DNA of 64,000 nt from Xenophilus sp. L33 (GTDB lineage: Bacteria > Pseudomonadota > Gammaproteobacteria > Burkholderiales > Burkholderiaceae_C). The DNA is taken from contig NZ_LMUW01000026.1 of assembly GCF_009765735.1 (NCBI RefSeq), positions 54,660 to 118,659 on the forward strand. The letters run 5' to 3'. The translations under genes were made by a program, and so were the position numbers. The first letter of the stretch is position 1, and each line of letters opens with the position of its first letter. The notes below the pieces were generated by a model. It was given only the letters and a program-made list of their open reading frames with translations. It had not been told where the DNA came from and did no database searches. This document shows positions 11,951 to 20,842 of this stretch, in pieces.

Positions 11951-13750
11951 CTATTTTGCCCACCAGGTGTTGATCACCCAGTCTTCGCCCGAGGCGTAGG
12001 GCGGCATCGGCGCCTTGTAGGCCAGCCGCCAGGCGTTGTAGGCGATGCGGTGCGCGGTCAGCGTCCACTGCGGGATCAGGTAGTGGCTGTGCATGATCAC
12101 GCGGTCGAGCGCGTGGCAGGCCGGCAGCAGCTCGGCCTTGGTGTCGGCCGCCGCGATGCGGCTCACCAGCGCATCGACCGCGGGGCTGCGCACGCCGAAG
12201 TAGTTGCCCGAGCTTTCGGTGTCGGCCGCCTTGCTGCCGAAGATGTCGGCCAGCTGCTGGCCCGGGTTGTTGGTGCCGGGGAAGTTGATCGTCGTGATGT
12301 CGAACTCGAACTTGTCCAGCCGCTGCTGGTAGAGCGCGAAATCGACCGAGGCGAACTTCAGCCCGATGCCGAGCTTCTCGAGGTTGCGGGCCCAGGGCGC
12401 GACGGTGCGCACGCCGCCTTCCTTGCTGTCGAGGTATTCGAGGACCATCGGCTCGCCCTTGGCGTTGCGCAGCGCCCCGTCGCGGTAGGTCCAGCCGGCC
12501 TGCTCCAGCAGGTCGCGGGCGTGGCGCAGGTTGCTGCGCAGCGACTGGCCCTCGCCTTCGGTCACCGGCGGCTGGTACATCGGGCCGAAGACCGCATCGG
12601 GCACCTTGCCGCGCCAGGGTTCCAGCAGCTTCGCTTCCTCCGGCGACGGCGAGCCGGTGGCCTCGCAGTCGGTGTTGCCGAAGAGGTCGTGCACCCGCGG
12701 ATAGCCGCCGTAGAACATCTGCCGGTTCATCCACTCGTAGTCGAGCGCCAGGCCGAGCGCCTCGCGCACCCGCGGGTCGGAAAGCAGCGGCCGCCGGCTG
12801 TTGAGCACGAAGCTCTGGAAGCCCGAGGGCAGCCGGTGCTGGAACTCCTTCTTGACCAGCTCGCCGCTGTCGAACTTCTTGCCGGTGACGCGGCGGGCCC
12901 AGTCGCCGGCCGAGTAGAAGCTCATCATGTCGAACTCGCCGGCCTTGAGGGCTTCGAGGCGGGCCGTGTTGTCCTGGTAGATCTTGACCGTGACCCGGTC
13001 GAAGTTGTTGCTGCCGCGCCGGACGTTCAGCTCGCGCGCCCAGTAGTCCGGATCGCGCACGTAGGTGATGTCCTTGCCGAAGCGCACCGGGCCGATCTTG
13101 TAGGGACCGCTGCCGATCGGGATGTCGGTCACGATCTGGTCGAAGGGCTTCGTCCTGCCGTTCTCCATGCCCCAGTGGCGGCTGAAGATCGGCAGGCCGC
13201 CGACGATCAGCGGTACCTCGCGGTTGGGCTTCCTGAAGTTGAAGCGCACGGTGCGCGCGTCGATCACCTCCACGCCCTCGACGTCCTCCAGCGAGGTCTT
13301 GAAGGCGGGCGAGACGAAGGGACCGACCAGCGTGTCGTAGCTGTACTTGACGTCGGCCGCCTCGACCGGCGAGCCGTCGTGGAAGCGTGCCTCGGGCCGC
13401 AGGCGGAAGGTGGCGCTCATGCGGTCCGGCGGCACCGTCACGTCCTCGGCCAGCAGGCCGTAGCCGGAGGCGGTCTCGTCCATCGAGCCGGCCAGCAAGG
13501 TGTCGAACATGAGGCTGGCCAGATAGGCCGGCGGCGCGCCCTTGATGGTGAACGGGTTGTACTTGTCGAAGGTGGAGTAGCGCTGGTTGCTCACCAGGCG
13601 CAGCTCGCCGCCCTTGGGCGCATCGACGTTGACGTAGTCGAAAGCCTTGAAGCCGGCCGGGTACTTCAGGTCGTCCCACATCGCGTAGCCATGGGCGGCC
13701 CAGGCGGGAATCGCACAGAAAAGCCAGCAGCAGAACCAGAGAACCCGCAT
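11951..13750 (-). CDS. yejA: Periplasmic oligopeptide-binding protein YejA
   Basis: Substrate-binding protein (SBP family 5) of the Yej importer. The ATG at 13750 gives 599 residues beginning with a clear Sec signal peptide ([19 protein letters not shown], cleavage after AWA). An upstream in-frame start would bury that signal and overlap fabI. Mature-protein landmarks are [27 protein letters not shown] and [22 protein letters not shown]. First gene of yejABEF. Only 37 bases separate it from the divergent fabI start, so the two promoters must overlap each other or lie within coding sequence. Confidence 0.95.
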   Translation of the reverse strand: MRVLWFCCWLFCAIPAWAAHGYAMWDDLKYPAGFKAFDYVNVDAPKGGELRLVSNQRYSTFDKYNPFTIKGAPPAYLASLMFDTLLAGSMDETASGYGLLAEDVTVPPDRMSATFRLRPEARFHDGSPVEAADVKYSYDTLVGPFVSPAFKTSLEDVEGVEVIDARTVRFNFRKPNREVPLIVGGLPIFSRHWGMENGRTKPFDQIVTDIPIGSGPYKIGPVRFGKDITYVRDPDYWARELNVRRGSNNFDRVTVKIYQDNTARLEALKAGEFDMMSFYSAGDWARRVTGKKFDSGELVKKEFQHRLPSGFQSFVLNSRRPLLSDPRVREALGLALDYEWMNRQMFYGGYPRVHDLFGNTDCEATGSPSPEEAKLLEPWRGKVPDAVFGPMYQPPVTEGEGQSLRSNLRHARDLLEQAGWTYRDGALRNAKGEPMVLEYLDSKEGGVRTVAPWARNLEKLGIGLKFASVDFALYQQRLDKFEFDITTINFPGTNNPGQQLADIFGSKAADTESSGNYFGVRSPAVDALVSRIAAADTKAELLPACHALDRVIMHSHYLIPQWTLTAHRIAYNAWRLAYKAPMPPYASGEDWVINTWWAK

Positions 13751-13787
13751 GCGAGAATTCTGCCCAAGATTTACACGAGGTCGTTCC

Positions 13788-14573
13788 ATGGGCTTTCTTT
13801 CCGGCAAAAAACTTCTGATCACCGGCGTGCTGAGCAACCGCTCGATCGCCTACGGCATCGCGCGCGCCTGCCACGAGCAGGGTGCGGAACTCGCCTTCAG
13901 CTATGTCGGCGAACGCTTCAAGGACCGCATCACCGAATTCGCGGCGGAGTTCGATTCGAAGCTGATCTTCGACTGCGACGTCGGCGACGACGCCCAGATC
14001 GAGCAGCTCTTCGTCGACCTGGCCAAGGCCTGGCCCAAGTTCGACGGCTTCGTGCACAGCATCGGCTTCGCGCCGCGCGAGGCGATCGCCGGCGACTTCC
14101 TCGAAGGCCTGTCGCGCGAAGGCTTCAAGATCGCCCACGACATCAGCGCCTACAGCTTCCCGGCGATGGCCAAGGCGGCCCTGCCCTACCTCAACGACAA
14201 GTCGGCGCTGCTCACCCTCACCTATCTCGGCTCGGTGCGCGCGCTGCCCAACTACAACACCATGGGCCTGGCCAAGGCCTCGCTCGAGGCCTCGGTGCGC
14301 TACCTGGCCGAGTCGCTGGGCCCCAAGGGCATGCGGGTCAACGGCATCAGCGCCGGCCCGATCAAGACGCTGGCGGCCAGCGGCATCAAGGACTTCGGCA
14401 AGCTCCTGTCCTCGGTCACCAAGATGGCGCCGATCCGCCGCAACGTGACCATCTCCGAAGTCGGCAACGTCGCCGCCTTCCTCCTGAGCGACCTGGCCAG
14501 CGGCGTCACCGCCGAGATCACCTACGTCGACGGCGGCTTCAGCCAGGTGGTCGGCGGCCTCACGGAGCTCTGA
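13788..14573 (+). CDS. fabI: Enoyl-[acyl-carrier-protein] reductase (NADH) FabI
   Basis: Last step of the fatty acid elongation cycle, reducing trans-2-enoyl-ACP. 261 residues from the ATG at 13788, preceded by a CACGAGG ribosome-binding site. It is an SDR protein with the FabI-specific nucleotide motif [13 protein letters not shown], the SIGFAPR stretch, and the Y-x6-K active site in [23 protein letters not shown] (Tyr then Lys). [11 protein letters not shown] precedes the mobile substrate loop, and the C-terminus is [13 protein letters not shown]. Divergent from yejA. Confidence 0.97.
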   Translation: MGFLSGKKLLITGVLSNRSIAYGIARACHEQGAELAFSYVGERFKDRITEFAAEFDSKLIFDCDVGDDAQIEQLFVDLAKAWPKFDGFVHSIGFAPREAIAGDFLEGLSREGFKIAHDISAYSFPAMAKAALPYLNDKSALLTLTYLGSVRALPNYNTMGLAKASLEASVRYLAESLGPKGMRVNGISAGPIKTLAASGIKDFGKLLSSVTKMAPIRRNVTISEVGNVAAFLLSDLASGVTAEITYVDGGFSQVVGGLTEL

Positions 14574-14634
14574 CCTTTCCCGGGCCGCCTGCGGACAGCG
14601 CGCCGCGGCCGCTGCGTCTGGCAAGCTCCCTGCG

Positions 14635-15537
14635 ATGAGCAAGACGATGATGATGGATCGACGACGCGCCCTCGCGATGGGCTTCTTCGCGCTGATCGCG
14701 CCGGCCGTTTCGACGCGCGCCGCGGCCGCGACGACCGCACCGGCTGCCACCGGCACGGCGCCGCCCTTGATGCTCGCCGAGGTCTACCGGCGCGGCATGT
14801 CGCTCGACGACTACTGGGTCAGCGAAAAATACGACGGCGTGCGCGCCTTCTGGGACGGCAAGCAGCTCTGGAGCCGCACCGGCGTACGCATTCCGGCGCC
14901 TGCCTGGTTCGTCGCGCCGCTGCCGCAGGTGCCGATGGACGGCGAACTCTGGGCCGGCCGCGAGCGCTTCGCCCAGAGCGTGTCGACCGTGCGCAGCCAG
15001 AAGCCGGTCGACCGGGCCTGGCGCGAAATGAAGTTCATGGTCTTCGACCTGCCGACCACGCCGGGCGACTTCACCACGCGTCTGGCCGTCCTGCGCAAGC
15101 TGCTGCCGGTCACCGACGCGCCCTGGCTGGTGCCGGTGCCGCAGCAGCGCGCCACCACCGCCGACGACCTGCAGGCGCTGCTCGTCAAGACGGTCCGCAT
15201 GGGCGGCGAGGGCCTGATGCTGCACCGCGGCGCCTCGCCCTACCGGGCCGAGCGCAGCAACGACCTGCTCAAGGTCAAGCCCTACGACGACGCCGAGGCC
15301 AAGGTCACCGGCTATGTGGCCGGCACAGGAAAGCATGCCGGCCGCATGGGCGCGCTCCGTGTCGAGACGCCGGACGGCAAGCGCTTCAAGATCGGCACCG
15401 GCTTCTCCGATGCCGAGCGCGAACAGCCGCCGGCCATCGGCAGCTGGGTCACCTACCGCTACAACGGCACCACGTCGAGCGGCTTGCCGCGCTTCGCGCG
15501 CTTCGTGCGGGTCAGGGACGAAGACGCCGCGTCCTGA
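14635..15537 (+). CDS. Exported ATP-dependent DNA ligase, LigE type
   Basis: 300 residues with a minimal DNA ligase catalytic core and no BRCT or DNA-binding add-on domain. The nucleotidyltransferase motif I is EKYDGVRA with Lys65 as the predicted AMP acceptor. Other visible motifs are RTGVRI, MDGELWAG at residues 101-108 (motif III-like), GGEGLMLH (motif IV) and DLLKVKPYDDAEAKV (motif V), followed by a small OB-fold half ending in WVTYRYNG and FVRV. The first 30 residues form an export signal with a twin-arginine-like start (DRRRALAMGFF) and a hydrophobic core ending near TRAAA. LigE enzymes of Neisseria and Haemophilus are periplasmic and are thought to act on exogenous or extracellular DNA. 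The role here is inferred. Confidence 0.88.
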   Translation: MSKTMMMDRRRALAMGFFALIAPAVSTRAAAATTAPAATGTAPPLMLAEVYRRGMSLDDYWVSEKYDGVRAFWDGKQLWSRTGVRIPAPAWFVAPLPQVPMDGELWAGRERFAQSVSTVRSQKPVDRAWREMKFMVFDLPTTPGDFTTRLAVLRKLLPVTDAPWLVPVPQQRATTADDLQALLVKTVRMGGEGLMLHRGASPYRAERSNDLLKVKPYDDAEAKVTGYVAGTGKHAGRMGALRVETPDGKRFKIGTGFSDAEREQPPAIGSWVTYRYNGTTSSGLPRFARFVRVRDEDAAS

Positions 15538-17855
15538 GCGGTGATCACCACGCTGTCGGCCTCCGGCACCGGCGCGGCAACGGCTTCCATGCCGCGCACG
15601 CAGTCGGCGTAGTAGCGCTTGACGCCCTTCTCGTCGACGCGGGCGACCAGGCCGTGGATGTCGGTCTCGAAGCCCGGGCAGTCCTTGTTGAACTCGCGCG
15701 CGAACTTCAGGTAGTCGACGATCTTCTTGTTGAAGACCTCGCCCGGGATCAGCAGCGGAATGCCCGGCGGATACGGCGTGATCAGGCTGGTCGTGATGCG
15801 GCCTTCGAGATGGTCGATCTCCACGCGCTCGGTCTTGCGGTGCGCGATGTGGGCGAAGGCGTCGCTCGGCTTCATCGCCGGCGTCAGGTCGCTCAGGTAC
15901 ATCTCGGTGGTCAGCCGCGCGACGTCGAAGCGCGCATACAGCTCGTGGATGCGGTCGCACAGGTCGCGCATGCCCAGGCGCTCGTAGCCCGGATGCGCCT
16001 GGCAGAACTCGGGCATCGTGCGCCACATCGGCTGGTTGCGGGCGTAGTCGTCCTTGAACTGCTGCAGCGCCGTCAGGAGCGTGTTCCAGCGGCCCTTGGT
16101 GATGCCGATGGTGAACATGATGAAGAAGCTGTAGAGGCCCGTCTTCTCCACGATCACCCCGTGCTCGGCCAGGAACTTGGTCACCACGCTGGCCGGGATG
16201 CCGGTCTTGGCGAACTTGCCGTTCAGGTCGAGGCCCGGGGTCACGATGGTCGACTTGATCGGGTCGAGCATGTTGAAGCCGTCGGCCAGCTTGCCGAAGC
16301 CGTGCCACTTCGCGGTGCGCGACTCGCCCTTGATGATCCAGTCGTCGGCCCGGCCGATGCCTTCCTCGACCAGCTTCTCGGGGCCCCAGACCTTGAACCA
16401 CCATTCGTTCTTGCCGAACTCGCCCTCGATCTTGCGCATGGCGCGACGGAAGTCGAGCGCTTCAAGGATGCTCTCCTCGACCAGCGCGGTACCACCGGGC
16501 GGCTCCATCATCGCGGCGGCGACGTCGCAGCTGGCGATGATCGCGTACTGCGGGCTGGTCGACGAGTGCATCAGGTAGGCCTCGTTGAAGAGGTCGCGGT
16601 CGAGCGCACGGTTCTGCGAATCCTGCACCAGCACGTGGCTGGCCTGGCTGATGCCGGCCAAGAGCTTGTGGGTCGACTGGGTCGCGAAGACCAGCGAATC
16701 CTTCGGCCGCACCCGGCGCTTGCCCATCGCGTGATAGGCGCCGTAGAAGGGATGGAAGGCCGCGTGCGGCAGCCAGGCCTCGTCGAAGTGCAAGGTGTCG
16801 ACGTAGCCGTCGAGCATGTTCTTGATGGTCTCGGTGTTGTAGATCACGCCGTCGTAGGTCGACTGGGTGAGCGTCATCACGCGCGGCTTGACCGTTTCCG
16901 GATCGACGTGCGCCAGCAGCGGATTGGCCGCAATCTTGGCCTTGATCGCCTCCGGCTCGAATTCGCTCTTCGGGATCGGGCCGATGATGCCGAAGTGGTT
17001 GCGCGTCGGCTTCATGAAGACCGGGATGGCCCCGGTCATGATGATCGCGTGCAGGATCGACTTGTGGCAGTTGCGGTCGACCACCACCACGTCGTCCGGC
17101 GCCACCGTGTGGTGCCAGACCATCTTGTTGCTGGTGCTGGTGCCGTTGGTGACGAAGAAGCAGTGGTCGGCGTTGAAGATGCGCGCCGCGTTGCGCTCGC
17201 TGGCCGCCACCGGGCCGGTGTGATCGAGCAGCTGCCCCAGTTCCTCCACCGCGTTGCAGACGTCGGCGCGCAGCATGTTCTCGCCGAAGAACTGGTGGAA
17301 CATCTGGCCGACCGGGCTCTTCAGGAAGGCGACGCCGCCCGAGTGGCCCGGGCAATGCCACGAATAGGAGCCGTCCTCGGCGTAGTCGATCAGCGCCTTG
17401 AAGAACGGCGGCTGCACGCCTTCGAGGTAGCTCTTGGCCTCGCGCATGATGTGGCGCGCCACGAACTCCGGCGTGTCCTCGAACATGTGGATGAAGCCGT
17501 GCAGCTCGCGCAGGATGTCGTTCGGGATGTGGCGCGAGGTCTTGGTCTCGCCGTAGATGTAGATCGGCACGTCGGCGTTCTTGCGCCGCACTTCCTCGAT
17601 GAAGGTGCGCAGGCTCAGCACCGCCGGATCGAGGTCCGGCCCGGGCGTGAATTCCTCGTCGTCGATCGACAGGATGAAGGCGCTGGCGCGACTTTGCTGC
17701 TGCGCGAACTGGCTCAGGTCGCCGTAGCTGGTGGCGCCCAGCACCTCGAAGCCCTCTGTCTCGAACGCCTGGGCCAGCGCGCGGATGCCGAGCCCGGAGG
17801 TGTTCTCGGAGCGGAAGTCCTCGTCGATGATGACGATGGGGAAGCGGAATTTCAT
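15459..17855 (-). CDS. PLP-dependent Orn/Lys/Arg decarboxylase (constitutive type)
   Basis: Decarboxylates a basic amino acid (lysine, arginine or ornithine; which one is not decidable from sequence alone). The start at 17855 (MKFRFPIVIIDEDFRSENT) gives 798 residues. The receiver-like wing domain occupies about residues 1-145. The PLP domain has HCPGHSGG (near 168), TNGTSTSNK (237-244), HFDEAW with Asp358, and SATQSTHKLLAG-type Schiff-base lysine K397. A C-terminal domain follows. The last 26 or so residues (basic, ending GKPLDVVPL) are read from the complement of the ligase gene, with a stop (TAG) at 15461-15459, so the two genes overlap tail to tail by 79 bases. Divergent from tRNA-Ser. Confidence 0.92.
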   Translation of the reverse strand: MKFRFPIVIIDEDFRSENTSGLGIRALAQAFETEGFEVLGATSYGDLSQFAQQQSRASAFILSIDDEEFTPGPDLDPAVLSLRTFIEEVRRKNADVPIYIYGETKTSRHIPNDILRELHGFIHMFEDTPEFVARHIMREAKSYLEGVQPPFFKALIDYAEDGSYSWHCPGHSGGVAFLKSPVGQMFHQFFGENMLRADVCNAVEELGQLLDHTGPVAASERNAARIFNADHCFFVTNGTSTSNKMVWHHTVAPDDVVVVDRNCHKSILHAIIMTGAIPVFMKPTRNHFGIIGPIPKSEFEPEAIKAKIAANPLLAHVDPETVKPRVMTLTQSTYDGVIYNTETIKNMLDGYVDTLHFDEAWLPHAAFHPFYGAYHAMGKRRVRPKDSLVFATQSTHKLLAGISQASHVLVQDSQNRALDRDLFNEAYLMHSSTSPQYAIIASCDVAAAMMEPPGGTALVEESILEALDFRRAMRKIEGEFGKNEWWFKVWGPEKLVEEGIGRADDWIIKGESRTAKWHGFGKLADGFNMLDPIKSTIVTPGLDLNGKFAKTGIPASVVTKFLAEHGVIVEKTGLYSFFIMFTIGITKGRWNTLLTALQQFKDDYARNQPMWRTMPEFCQAHPGYERLGMRDLCDRIHELYARFDVARLTTEMYLSDLTPAMKPSDAFAHIAHRKTERVEIDHLEGRITTSLITPYPPGIPLLIPGEVFNKKIVDYLKFAREFNKDCPGFETDIHGLVARVDEKGVKRYYADCVRGMEAVAAPVPEADSVVITAQDAASSSLTRTKRAKRGKPLDVVPL

Positions 17856-17972
17856 GAGCAAGGCTCCGGACAGGCAAATAGGCGCGAAGTGTACGGAATT
17901 CAAATGACGCGCGCGGTCAGGTTGGAGTGCATGTTTTGACGTGCGTTCGCGCCGGGAGCCGCGGTTTCTCAC

Positions 17973-17981
17973 TGCTACAAT
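17973..17981 (+). promoter_or_regulatory. Extended -10 promoter of tRNA-Ser
   Basis: TGCTACAAT is an extended -10 element (TG, one base, then TACAAT at 17976-17981). It ends 10 bases before the mature tRNA 5' end, which suits initiation just upstream of the tRNA. I see no consensus -35; extended -10 promoters often lack one. Confidence 0.6.
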
Positions 17982-17991
17982 CGAGGGCTTC

Positions 17992-18082
17992 GGAGCGGTG
18001 GATGAGCGGTTTAAGTCGCACGCCTGGAAAGCGTGTGAGGGTTAACAGCCCTCCGCGGGTTCGAATCCCGCCTGCTCCGCCA
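17992..18082 (+). tRNA. tRNA-Ser, anticodon GGA
   Basis: 91 bases including an encoded CCA end (18080-18082). The acceptor stem GGAGCGG pairs with CTGCTCC (one G-U). The anticodon stem CACGC/GCGTG encloses loop CTGGAAA, giving anticodon GGA (codons UCC/UCU). A long variable arm (GTGAGGGTTAACAGCCCTC region) marks it as a class II tRNA, and the T-arm is CGGGTTCGAATCCCG. It sits alone between the decarboxylase gene and a coiled-coil gene. Confidence 0.97.
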
Positions 18083-18132
18083 GACACCCCACATGTCTGC
18101 CCAGACATTCCATGTCTTCAAGGAACCGCGCA

Positions 18133-18507
18133 ATGCCCGGAGCCAATCAAGGATCGACTCAGGAACTGCCGCCCGAGCGCATGCCGCTCGAGCACGCGGC
18201 CGGCACGACGCACAAGGTCGCGGCCGACGTCCAGAGCGCCTCCGACGACCTGCTGGTCATCAACACGGTCCTCGAGCAGGAACTGCCCGACGAACTGCAG
18301 GTCGGCGAGGTCGCCCAGGCGATCGAGCACACCGGCCAACTCGAGAAGAAGCTGGCCGAGTCGGCCGAAAGCCTCGCCGAGGTGCACGCGGCCCTGAAGG
18401 TCGAGATCGAGAAGCGCAAGGCGGTCACCGCCGAACGCGACGCCAAGCAGGCGCTGGTCGACAAGCTCAAGAACGAGCAATCCCGGAACGATTCGACCGG
18501 CGGCTGA
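18133..18507 (+). CDS. Hypothetical coiled-coil protein
   Basis: 124 residues from the ATG at 18133 (MPGANQGSTQELPPERM), chosen because AAGGA lies eight bases upstream; an ATG at 18112 would add seven residues. No domain recognised. It is rich in Ala, Glu and Lys with no signal peptide or membrane segment. Residues of roughly 40-115 have heptad-like spacing (TGQLEKKLAESAESLAEV, ALKVEIEKRKAVTAERDAKQ) suggesting a coiled coil. Codon use is GC-rich like the neighbours. Function unknown. It follows tRNA-Ser and precedes a stand-alone receiver gene. Confidence 0.7.
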   Translation: MPGANQGSTQELPPERMPLEHAAGTTHKVAADVQSASDDLLVINTVLEQELPDELQVGEVAQAIEHTGQLEKKLAESAESLAEVHAALKVEIEKRKAVTAERDAKQALVDKLKNEQSRNDSTGG

Positions 18508-18523
18508 ACCCCTTGAGGGTTGG

Positions 18524-18544
18524 AAGGTCCGAAGGTCGGACCTT
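18524..18544 (+). terminator. Weak terminator-like hairpin after the coiled-coil gene
   Basis: AAGGTCC (18524-18530) and GGACCTT (18538-18544) form a perfect 7-bp stem around a 7-base loop, 17 bases after the stop codon. It lacks a long U-tract (only TCG follows), so it may be a transcript-end stabiliser rather than an efficient terminator. Confidence 0.4.
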
Positions 18545-18658
18545 TCGTCGACGCCGCATCGCGGTGTCCGCTTTCTCCTACGTCAGTGCAGGCGTTCGGC
18601 CCGGAGCCAGCGGCCACGCCTCGGACTACGATGGGTGCTTGTAGTTCCAGGATGTGGC

Positions 18659-19036
18659 ATGGCCCTCTTGACATACCTTGTCGAAGACAACAGGACCATT
18701 CGCGACAACCTCGTCCCCGCGCTCGAAGAGATGATCTCGGCGCGGGTCATCGGTTTCGCCGAGACCGAGTCCGATGCCATGGCATGGCTGGCGGCGCACC
18801 CGGACGACTGGCAATTGCTCATCGTCGACCTGTTCCTGCGCGAAGGCTCCGGCCTCGGCGTGCTGCGCAGCGCTCGCAAGCGATCCGGCCGCCAGCGCGC
18901 GGTGGTGCTCAGCAATTTCGTCGGTGCCGACATCCGGGCGCGCTGCATGGCGCTCGGTGCCGATGCGGTGTTCGACAAGTCGCGCGAACTCGACGCCTTC
19001 TTCGACTACTGCACCAACCCGAAGAACTGGCAATGA
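18659..19036 (+). CDS. Stand-alone response regulator receiver protein
   Basis: 125 residues forming a single receiver domain without an output domain. The start at 18659 (MALLTYLVEDNRTIRDNL) follows a CCAGGA site; an upstream ATG at 18635 would add eight residues. Receiver hallmarks: acidic pair E9/D10, predicted phosphorylated Asp57 in LLIVDLFLREG, Ser85 at the Thr/Ser switch position, and Lys107 in VFDKS. Such proteins act as phosphate sinks or bind partner proteins. No histidine kinase is in the neighbourhood, so its partner is unknown. It ends at a shared convergent terminator. Confidence 0.88.
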   Translation: MALLTYLVEDNRTIRDNLVPALEEMISARVIGFAETESDAMAWLAAHPDDWQLLIVDLFLREGSGLGVLRSARKRSGRQRAVVLSNFVGADIRARCMALGADAVFDKSRELDAFFDYCTNPKNWQ

Positions 19037-19060
19037 AAAAAGGGCCCGAAGGCCCTTTTC
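19035..19060. terminator. Bidirectional intrinsic terminator
   Basis: AAAAGGGCC CGAA GGCCCTTTT is a perfect hairpin with an A-run on one side and a T-run on the other, so it can stop transcripts from both strands. It lies directly between the convergent receiver gene (ends 19036) and the binding-protein gene (ends 19080). Confidence 0.9.
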
Positions 19061-19079
19061 TGCTGGAAGCGCGAGACGC

Positions 19080-20297
19080 TCAACGCACGACGGCGAGTTG
19101 CGTGCGCTGGCCACCCTTGTAGGTGTACAGCGTGAGGGCGCCGTTCTTGATGTCGCCCTTCTCGTCGAAGGCGATCGGACCGGTCAGGCCCTTGTAGTTG
19201 GTCTTGGCGACTTCAGGCAGGTAGACGGCCGGGTCCGACGAACCGGCACGGACCATCGAGTCGGCCAGGATCTCGACCGAGTCGTAGACGTACGGTGCAT
19301 AGATCTGCACTTCGACGCCGTTCTTCTGCTTGAACGCGGCCTTCCAGGCTTCGAGCGGTGCCTTGAAGTCACCCTCGACGCCGCCGGCTTCGGCGCAGAC
19401 CACCATGTCTTCGCCGATCGCGTCGCCGGCCAGGTTGGCCAGTTCGGCGGTGCACAGCCCGTCGCCGCCCATGAACTTGACGTTCATGCCGAGTTGCTTG
19501 ACCTGCTTGAGCATCGGGCCGCCGACGGCGTCCATGCCGCCGAAGAACAGGATGTCCGGGTTCTGACCCTTGAGCTTGGTCAGGATGGCGTTGAAGTCGG
19601 TCGACTTGTCGGTCGTGAACTCGTGGCCGACGATCGTGCCGCCGGCGGCCTTGGCGGCCTTCTCGAATTCTTCGGCGACGCCCTGGCCGTAGGCGGTGCG
19701 GTCGTCGATCACGGCGATGTTCTTGCCCTTGAGCGTCTCGACCGCGTACTTGCCCAGCGTGCCGCCGAGTTGCGTGTCGTCAGCCACCACGCGGAAGGCC
19801 GTCTTGAAGCCTTGGCGCGTGTATTTCGGGTTGGTCGCCGACGGCGAGATCTGCGGGATGCCGGCATCGCTGTAGATCTTGGAAGCCGGGATCGTGGTGC
19901 CCGAATTCAAGTGACCGACCACGCCGTTGACCTTGCTGTCGACCAGCTTCTGGGCCACTGCGGTGCCTTGCTTGGGGTCGCCCGCGTCGTCTTCGGCCTG
20001 GAGCACGAAGTGAGCGGTCTTGCCACCGATCTTGAGGTTCTTGGAATTGAGGTCTTCGATCGCCATCTGGGCGCCGAGCTCGTTGTCCTTGCCGAGGTGG
20101 GCGATGGCGCCGCTGGTCGGGGCCACGTGGCCGATCTTGACTTCGATGGTGTCGCCGGTCGGAGCCGGGGCCGGAGCGGCCGCAGGCGCTGCTGCGGTCG
20201 GTGCGGGTGCCGCCGCGGGTGCGGCCGGTTCTTCTTTCTGTCCGCAAGCTGCGAGAGCGAAAGCAGCCAGGGCGACGGCAGTCCATTTCAATTGCAT
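19080..20297 (-). CDS. Branched-chain amino acid ABC transporter substrate-binding lipoprotein
   Basis: Periplasmic type I binding protein of the LivJ/LivK family, probably for branched-chain or other hydrophobic amino acids. The ATG at 20297 is chosen because AAGAGG sits six bases upstream and the resulting N-terminus is a lipoprotein signal (MQLKWTAVALAAFALAACG, lipobox LAAC, Cys18). Residues 20-47 are an Ala/Pro linker. The binding fold then starts at IEVKIGHVAPTSGAIAHLGKD. 405 residues in all. No permease or ATPase genes of a Liv system are adjacent, so it is an orphan copy here. Confidence 0.93.
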   Translation of the reverse strand: MQLKWTAVALAAFALAACGQKEEPAAPAAAPAPTAAAPAAAPAPAPTGDTIEVKIGHVAPTSGAIAHLGKDNELGAQMAIEDLNSKNLKIGGKTAHFVLQAEDDAGDPKQGTAVAQKLVDSKVNGVVGHLNSGTTIPASKIYSDAGIPQISPSATNPKYTRQGFKTAFRVVADDTQLGGTLGKYAVETLKGKNIAVIDDRTAYGQGVAEEFEKAAKAAGGTIVGHEFTTDKSTDFNAILTKLKGQNPDILFFGGMDAVGGPMLKQVKQLGMNVKFMGGDGLCTAELANLAGDAIGEDMVVCAEAGGVEGDFKAPLEAWKAAFKQKNGVEVQIYAPYVYDSVEILADSMVRAGSSDPAVYLPEVAKTNYKGLTGPIAFDEKGDIKNGALTLYTYKGGQRTQLAVVR

Positions 20298-20431
20298 GGG
20301 AAACCTCTTGAACATTGATAAACGAGTTGAAAACCGGTCTTTGGATCCGGGCACGTTGTGTGAGCAAGTATCGCGCCGCGGATGCGCAGCGCCCTCGCGC
20401 TTTTCGACCCGGGCGCAGTTTAGCCCAACGT

Positions 20432-20842
20432 TCAAGGGCCGAATGCTGGCGTTGACCCGGGGTTGTTGTCCGAAAGCTCGCGGGAAAGCGCCTCGCTGAC
20501 CAGCGCTCGCAAGACACTTTCGATTTCCTTGCGCAACGCCGGAATCATAGAGTCGAGGTGAACCTGAACAGCACCTGACACCGCGTCGCTCACCCGCTCT
20601 TCCAGGGACAGGTCGACCCGTTGCAGCACGCGATGCAGCAGTTGCTCCTCGAGCCGGAAGGCGTCGGCTTCGCTCAGCTTGGCCAGCGGGTCGAGGGCGA
20701 TGGCCTGCGAGGTTTCGACCGCCTCGGGCGCCGCCTCGGGCAGCGGCGCCGGCTCGGCCGGTGCCGGCGCGGGCGGCAGGTCGAGCACCGTGGTCAACGT
20801 GGGCACGAAGCGCGGCGGCGTGCGCGGCGGCGGGGTGGCCAT
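20432..20842 (-). CDS. Hypothetical protein downstream of holC
   Basis: 136 residues, function not recognised. Residues 1-50 are Pro/Ala-rich and probably disordered (MATPPPRTPPRF, then PAPAPAEPAPLPEAAPEA). The rest is helical, with LSEADAFRLEEQLLHRVLQRV and an acidic-amphipathic end (IPALRKEIESVLRALVSEAL). No signal peptide or membrane segment. The ATG overlaps the holC stop (ATGA), so it is likely translated with holC. Its product could be an accessory of polymerase III or an unrelated passenger. Confidence 0.8.
   Translation of the reverse strand: MATPPPRTPPRFVPTLTTVLDLPPAPAPAEPAPLPEAAPEAVETSQAIALDPLAKLSEADAFRLEEQLLHRVLQRVDLSLEERVSDAVSGAVQVHLDSMIPALRKEIESVLRALVSEALSRELSDNNPGSTPAFGP

Noticed and set aside
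10862..14638. A 1258-residue plus-strand open frame and a 1278-residue minus-strand frame across yejB, yejA and fabI
   Set aside because: Both run across several real genes in other frames and give low-complexity Arg/Ala/Gly protein. They are shadows.
15654..17939. Long plus-strand open frame opposite the decarboxylase gene
   Set aside because: The decarboxylase on the other strand has all PLP motifs. This frame has no recognisable domain.
17992..19036. Genomic island or prophage inserted at tRNA-Ser
   Set aside because: No integrase, no duplicated tRNA 3' end and no drop in GC. Only two small genes follow.
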